Made by a program: the position numbers and the translations under genes
Notes under the pieces: model-generated
What the model saw: the letters and a program-made list of their open reading frames with translations, nothing else
Database searches by the model: none
What the model was told of the DNA's origin: nothing
Source: CAZWSE01 sp964636575
GTDB lineage: Bacteria > Pseudomonadota > Alphaproteobacteria > Rhodobacterales > Rhodobacteraceae
DNA: 17,328 nt
Direction: 5' to 3'
Assembly (NCBI GenBank): GCA_964636575.1
Contig: CAZWSE010000072.1
Coordinates: forward strand, 1-17,328
Part shown: positions 14,236 through 17,328 of the stretch, piece after piece
How the letters are laid out: every line of letters begins with the position of its first letter
Numbering within the stretch: the first letter of the stretch is position 1

Positions 14236-14304
14236 AATCTCAGGGAGTTTCACGCGCGCATAGCCTGCTGCGACGCAGAAAGCTAGAGAAAAAGCCCATA
14301 GCCC

Positions 14305-14640
14305 TTAATGTGTGTTGGTCTCGGAGAAGACTTGGATCACGACAATCCCAGCGATGATCATTGCCAGTCCCAATACGGCCGCCAAATCCAGCTTTTGACC
14401 GAACACGATGTAACCGATGATTGCGATGCAAACGATCCCGAGACCGGACCAAAGCGCATAGACGATCCCGACCGGCATGAATTTGAGCGCGAAGGCCAAC
14501 AGGTAGAACGAAACCGCATAGGCCACCACCACAAGCACCGATGGTCCAAGCTTTGTGAACTGCTGACTGGCTTGCAGCGCTGAGGTGCCGATGGTTTCAG
14601 CAATAACCGCAAGGATAAGGTAGATGTAATGGACAGGCAT
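14305..14640 (-). CDS. SMR-family multidrug efflux transporter, EmrE-like
   Basis: A 111-residue inner-membrane protein with four hydrophobic helices (about 3-22, 33-50, 57-80, 85-105), the standard SMR layout. The essential proton/drug-binding glutamate is Glu15 in the AETIGTSAL motif, and Trp64 in YALWSGLG matches EmrE Trp63; both are one residue later than in EmrE. It should work as a proton-coupled antiporter dimer for cationic, lipophilic compounds. The sequence is of the EmrE/QacC type rather than the guanidine-exporter type. The ATG at 14640 has AAGGAG 6 nt upstream; a longer reading frame reaching 14751 runs into the preceding gene and is not used. The start codon lies inside a perfect 12-bp inverted repeat, suggesting translational or transcriptional control. 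Confidence 0.92.
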   Translation of the reverse strand: MPVHYIYLILAVIAETIGTSALQASQQFTKLGPSVLVVVAYAVSFYLLAFALKFMPVGIVYALWSGLGIVCIAIIGYIVFGQKLDLAAVLGLAMIIAGIVVIQVFSETNTH

Positions 14641-14676
14641 TGCGCGCTCCTTTTGGATTGGCGACGCGCAATGCCT
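14635..14676 (-). promoter_or_regulatory. 12-bp perfect inverted repeat over the SMR gene start
   Basis: On the minus strand AGGCATTGCGCG (14676-14665) and CGCGCAATGCCT (14646-14635) are exact reverse complements around an 18-nt loop. The ribosome site AAGGAG (14652-14647) lies at the end of the loop, and the start ATG (14640-14638) lies inside the second arm. If it forms in the mRNA it hides the start codon; as DNA it could be an operator. Confidence 0.7.
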
Positions 14677-14698
14677 TAGCGTGAAAGCGTCTGTTTGA

Positions 14699-15430
14699 CT
14701 ATGCTTTGTGGTGGCGCGTCCGGCGCCTTTTTGCCGCGCCCAACCCGCCAAGCCCTGCGATCAGCAAAAGCGCTGTTGCAGGCAAGGGGACGGCTGCGAT
14801 AGGTGGCCCGCCGATCGTCCCGATGGTGATTTTGGTTACGTCAAGCGCACCGTCCACATAGATGTCTTCGAAAACCACATTTCCTGCACCATCAAATTCT
14901 TGATACAACTTGGTTGGAAGTGTGCCGTCATAGAAAACGTCCATCACCAGATTAAGCGGTTCGGGAAAGTCGCTGACTGTTGTCCCAAATGGCTCAAAGT
15001 CGGCGCCGTAGCTGAATTCAAAAAGGTTGGGGTCCAGTGTCGGGCTGTCGACAAGATCATTGGGCGCTACAAACAGCTCAAGAGTGATAACCCCAGGTTC
15101 GAGTTTAGATATAGACCCCGATGGATAGAACGGATGATCAGACCCGCCGATAAAACCGGTCGCACCGAGGCTTCCAGATTGGATTATGCCCCCTTGATCC
15201 AGATCGATATCAAAGTCCTTACCCACCAGATCCGGCGCACCTTGGGTGCTTGTGATGGTGCCACCAAAGGTAAGTTCTTTCGCGCCCGACGGCCCGAAAG
15301 CGCCGAAAAAGTCGAGGATACTGCCCGACAAATTGTCTTCCATTACCAAATAGGGCTGACCGACCGTTGACGCGCTGGCTGGCAGAGCCAAACCAACCGA
15401 AAGGGTCGCTGCAATTGCAAAAGTTCGCAT
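14699..15430 (-). CDS. VPLPA-CTERM exosortase-sorted surface protein
   Basis: A 243-residue exported protein of unknown function. The signal peptide (MRTFAIAATLSVGLALPASA, cleavage after about residue 20) is followed by an acidic, cysteine-free mature region rich in Gly, Asp and Pro, probably beta-rich. The C terminus has the three-part sorting signal: VPLPA at 214-218, a hydrophobic helix ATALLLIAGLGGLGAA, and a basic tail KRRRTRHHK. Such proteins are cut and anchored or released by a dedicated exosortase, often together with exopolysaccharide production; none is encoded here. The ATG at 15430 has AAGGA 8 nt upstream; longer reading frames run into the preceding gene. It lies 40 nt downstream of a second VPLPA-CTERM gene with no terminator between, so they form one transcript. 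Confidence 0.88.
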   Translation of the reverse strand: MRTFAIAATLSVGLALPASASTVGQPYLVMEDNLSGSILDFFGAFGPSGAKELTFGGTITSTQGAPDLVGKDFDIDLDQGGIIQSGSLGATGFIGGSDHPFYPSGSISKLEPGVITLELFVAPNDLVDSPTLDPNLFEFSYGADFEPFGTTVSDFPEPLNLVMDVFYDGTLPTKLYQEFDGAGNVVFEDIYVDGALDVTKITIGTIGGPPIAAVPLPATALLLIAGLGGLGAAKRRRTRHHKA

Positions 15431-15470
15431 AAAATCGTCCTTTTCTAAAAGTATGGGTTTAAAAATGAGT

Positions 15471-16172
15471 TCAAGTCCGTCGCTTGCGGCGCAATGCTGC
15501 AATGCTGCCAAAGCCAAGCAGCAAAAGCGGCAAACTGGCGGGCAGGGGCACTGCGGCCACGTCAACGGTCACGTTGCTAATGACAAATCCGATGTTGTTT
15601 GCAGTTTGCTCGTGCAGGAACGACAGGCTGGTGAAGGGTCCACCCGAATAGGTCACGGTGCCTTCGCCTGTACGGGACGTCGACAAAATCGTTTGCGTCG
15701 CACTTGTGTAGCTGGTGCCGCCAAGATCGGTGTATCCGATCATTGCAGGCGCACCGTCGACCAGGAATGTTGACAGCTTTTCGGGTTGGTTACCCCGATT
15801 GGTCAACCAGTCAAAGGTAAAGCTGATATCCGTGACGGCCTGATCAAAGTTGAGCGCATATGTGGCCGACGTCGGGGCAGTCATATTGCTTGGGTTGAAG
15901 CCGCCGCCGGTAATTGCCCCCACATAGATACCCGATCCGTTCGTGGGTGAGACATTGTCGTAAGTCCGCAGGTTTCCGTCTGCGGTTGTGGCCGTTAGGG
16001 TCAAACCGCTGCTGACCACAGTGACGGTATCCCCGTTCAGGGCCGCGACACCGCCTGCAGTCACTGCGCCGTTGGTCAGTTGAGGTTCGGAGAAGGTCAC
16101 AGTGGTCGCCAAAGCTGCGGTTGAGACTGTGAGAAACGGCAGACACACTGCCATCGTTGACATAAATTTCAT
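15471..16172 (-). CDS. VPLPA-CTERM exosortase-sorted surface protein
   Basis: A 233-residue exported protein of unknown function, apparently unrelated to its neighbour outside the sorting signal. The signal peptide ends near ALA at about residue 22. The mature part is rich in Thr, Ser, Gly and Asn, with a likely beta-sandwich segment (NFDQAVTDISFTFDWL, then SLSFLHEQTANNIGFVISNVTVDV) that resembles the general shape of carbohydrate-binding folds; this is only a guess. The sorting signal is VPLPA at 208-212, a hydrophobic run SLPLLLLGFGSIAAL and a basic tail RRKRRT. Cys10 in the signal peptide is the only cysteine. The ATG at 16172 has AAGGA (16185-16181) 8 nt upstream. It is the first gene after the 148-bp gap downstream of the icd terminator, so it probably has its own promoter there. 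Confidence 0.87.
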   Translation of the reverse strand: MKFMSTMAVCLPFLTVSTAALATTVTFSEPQLTNGAVTAGGVAALNGDTVTVVSSGLTLTATTADGNLRTYDNVSPTNGSGIYVGAITGGGFNPSNMTAPTSATYALNFDQAVTDISFTFDWLTNRGNQPEKLSTFLVDGAPAMIGYTDLGGTSYTSATQTILSTSRTGEGTVTYSGGPFTSLSFLHEQTANNIGFVISNVTVDVAAVPLPASLPLLLLGFGSIAALRRKRRT

Positions 16173-16320
16173 TCGTTAAGTCCTTATCAAATGTGTTGCG
16201 ATCAAAATAAGTGCCGACCGCTTGGTAAAGTGTTGCAAGGATTAGGGCTGAAATAAGCCGCCTTGGAACATGTGCATCATGGCCGATCTCAGTCATTTTG
16301 CAAGTAAGGTATTCCCCCAT

Positions 16321-16354
16321 AAAAAAACGCCGCCCCGGTGTGATGAGGCGGCGT
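16321..16354 (-). terminator. Rho-independent terminator of icd
   Basis: On the minus strand ACGCCGCC (16354-16347) and GGCGGCGT (16334-16327) form a perfect 8-bp stem with a 12-nt loop, followed by a run of seven T. It begins 27 nt after the icd stop. Confidence 0.9.
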
Positions 16355-16380
16355 GGGATCAGTTCGGGGTGCGCTTGGTG

Positions 16381-17328
16381 CTACAGCGCTTTGTTCAGGT
16401 TCTCATCCAGCTTTTCAAGAAAACCCATCGTTGTCAGCCATTGCTGTTCTGGCCCGACCAACAGCGCCAAGTCCTTGGTCATGTGGCCGTCCTCGACCGT
16501 GTCCACGACGACTTTCTCAAGCGTGTCGGCGAAGTTCGACAGCTGCGCATTGTCATCAAGCTTGGCGCGATGCTTCAACCCTCCGGTCCATGCATAGATC
16601 GAGGCGATGGAGTTGGTTGAGGTTTCTTCGCCCTTCTGGTGCTGCCGGTAATGGCGGGTAACGGTGCCATGCGCGGCCTCGGATTCTACCGTTTTGCCAT
16701 CTGGTGTCATCAGCACGGACTTCATAAGCCCCAATGATCCAAAGCCCTGCGCAACAGTGTCAGACTGTACGTCGCCGTCGTAGTTCTTACAGGCCCAGAC
16801 ATAGCCCCCGTTCCATTTCATCGCGCAGGCCACCATATCGTCGATCAAACGGTGCTGGTATTCGATGCCGGCCTCTTCGAATTGGTCTTTGAATTCAGTG
16901 TCATAGATGTGCTGGAACAGCTCAAGGAAGCGACCATCGTATTGCTTCAGGATCGTGTTCTTGGTCGACAGATACACCGGCCAGCCTTTGACCAAGCCAT
17001 AGTTCAAAGATGCACGGGCGAAATCGATGATGGACTTATCAAGGTTATACATCGCCATCACAACGCCTGCGTCGGGGGCATCAAAGACCTCTTCTTCGAT
17101 CTCTGTGCCGTCTTCACCGACAAATTTGATGGTCAGCTTGCCCTTGCCCGGAAATTTGAAATCGGTGGCACGGTATTGATCGCCAAAAGCATGGCGCCCC
17201 ACGACGATAGGCCGTGTCCAACCCGGAACGAGCCGTGGCACATTTGAACAGATGATCGGTTCGCGAAAGATAACGCCGCCCAGGATGTTTCGGATCGTCC
17301 CGTTGGGGCTGCGCCACATCTTCTTGAG
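16381..17328 (-). CDS. icd: NADP-dependent isocitrate dehydrogenase, 5' end cut by window edge
   Basis: Icd oxidatively decarboxylates isocitrate to 2-oxoglutarate with NADP+ in the citric acid cycle. The visible part is the C-terminal 315 residues of a protein that is usually about 404 residues long, so about 90 N-terminal residues lie beyond the right edge. The frame stays open to 17328, where LKKMWRSPNGTIRN begins. This substrate-binding loop is followed by the conserved arginines in VIFREP and GRHAFGDQYRATD, then DDMVACAMKWNGGYVWACKNYDGDVQSD with the metal-binding aspartates, and the NADP-binding AAHGTVTRHYRQHQKGEETSTNSIASIYAW. This is the homodimeric, eukaryote-like (IDH1/IDH2) type, not the E. 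coli type. It is ended by a clear terminator. Confidence 0.96.
   Translation of the reverse strand, partial: LKKMWRSPNGTIRNILGGVIFREPIICSNVPRLVPGWTRPIVVGRHAFGDQYRATDFKFPGKGKLTIKFVGEDGTEIEEEVFDAPDAGVVMAMYNLDKSIIDFARASLNYGLVKGWPVYLSTKNTILKQYDGRFLELFQHIYDTEFKDQFEEAGIEYQHRLIDDMVACAMKWNGGYVWACKNYDGDVQSDTVAQGFGSLGLMKSVLMTPDGKTVESEAAHGTVTRHYRQHQKGEETSTNSIASIYAWTGGLKHRAKLDDNAQLSNFADTLEKVVVDTVEDGHMTKDLALLVGPEQQWLTTMGFLEKLDENLNKAL

Noticed and set aside
14268..14278. Short palindrome CTGCG-A-CGCAG in the typA leader
   Set aside because: Five-base arms with a 1-nt centre cannot form a hairpin, and I see no second site or promoter next to it.
13633..14286. Plus-strand open frame of 217 residues opposite typA
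   Set aside because: It is antisense to the conserved GTPase domain of typA and has no protein-family signal.
14641..14751. N-terminal extension of the SMR protein to 14751
   Set aside because: It would add a polar 37-residue leader foreign to the family and overlap the VPLPA-CTERM gene; ATG 14640 has AAGGAG at 6 nt.
15431..15565. N-terminal extension of the downstream VPLPA-CTERM protein to 15565
   Set aside because: It would overlap the preceding gene by 95 bp and bury the signal peptide; the ATG at 15430 has a good ribosome site.
16174..16188. TTAA-N7-TCAA, a one-mismatch CtrA-like site before the first VPLPA-CTERM gene
   Set aside because: It lies between and over the ribosome site and start codon, a poor place for CtrA activation, and one mismatch in eight bases is easily met by chance.
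15844..16320. Minus-strand open frame of 158 residues overlapping the upstream VPLPA-CTERM gene
   Set aside because: It overlaps that gene in another frame; most of its translation is Arg/Cys-rich shadow, and the VPLPA frame has the signal peptide, ribosome site and sorting tail.
1..17328. Search for mobile elements, CRISPR arrays, integrases, toxin-antitoxin or phage-defence genes
   Set aside because: No long repeats, spacer arrays, transposase or integrase motifs were found. The tRNA-Gly could be an integration target, but nothing in the window suggests an insertion there.

Overview
The window reads as chromosomal DNA of an alphaproteobacterium, most likely from the Rhodobacteraceae (Roseobacter group). 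The evidence is the gene content and order (cckA next to recA and alaS), a GAAC-N7-GAAC SOS box of the alphaproteobacterial type, a TTAA-N7-TTAA CtrA box, VPLPA-CTERM proteins and a RACo/RamA-like activator. I see no phage, transposon, integron or CRISPR signature. Most genes are core housekeeping genes with intact motifs.

Layout, left to right. (1) Positions 1-2666, minus strand: a tRNA-Gly(CCC) cut by the left edge, with its own promoter; a small zinc-ribbon protein with one C-terminal membrane helix; and a 679-residue 2Fe-2S/ASKHA corrinoid-activator-like protein. (2) Positions 2920-5526, plus strand: guaB (IMP dehydrogenase) with an RsmB/NOP-family RNA methyltransferase 6 nt downstream. 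(3) Positions 5527-7963: a dense 127-bp regulatory region and the hybrid histidine kinase cckA. (4) Positions 7964-12368, plus strand: SOS-regulated recA, a strong hairpin, alaS, and a DUF1330 protein whose ribosome site lies inside the end of alaS. (5) A bidirectional terminator, then the minus-strand genes typA/bipA, an EmrE-type SMR efflux protein, and two tandem VPLPA-CTERM surface proteins. (6) A Rho-independent terminator closes icd (NADP isocitrate dehydrogenase), whose 5' end is cut by the right edge.

How the parts relate: CckA is the top kinase of the CckA-ChpT-CtrA phosphorelay, and a perfect CtrA box lies just upstream of its gene, which suggests feedback. recA carries a LexA site placed directly on its probable promoter. 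The RACo-like protein probably reactivates a cobalamin enzyme encoded elsewhere. The VPLPA-CTERM proteins need an exosortase encoded elsewhere.

The most unusual material is in the control regions. Upstream of cckA are twin GTGT-NN-ACAC palindromes exactly 21 bp apart, a perfect Shine-Dalgarno with no ordinary start codon, the CtrA box, and a 9-bp hairpin abutting the first ATG. A perfect 12-bp inverted repeat buries the start codon of the SMR gene. No wholly new multi-gene system is evident.
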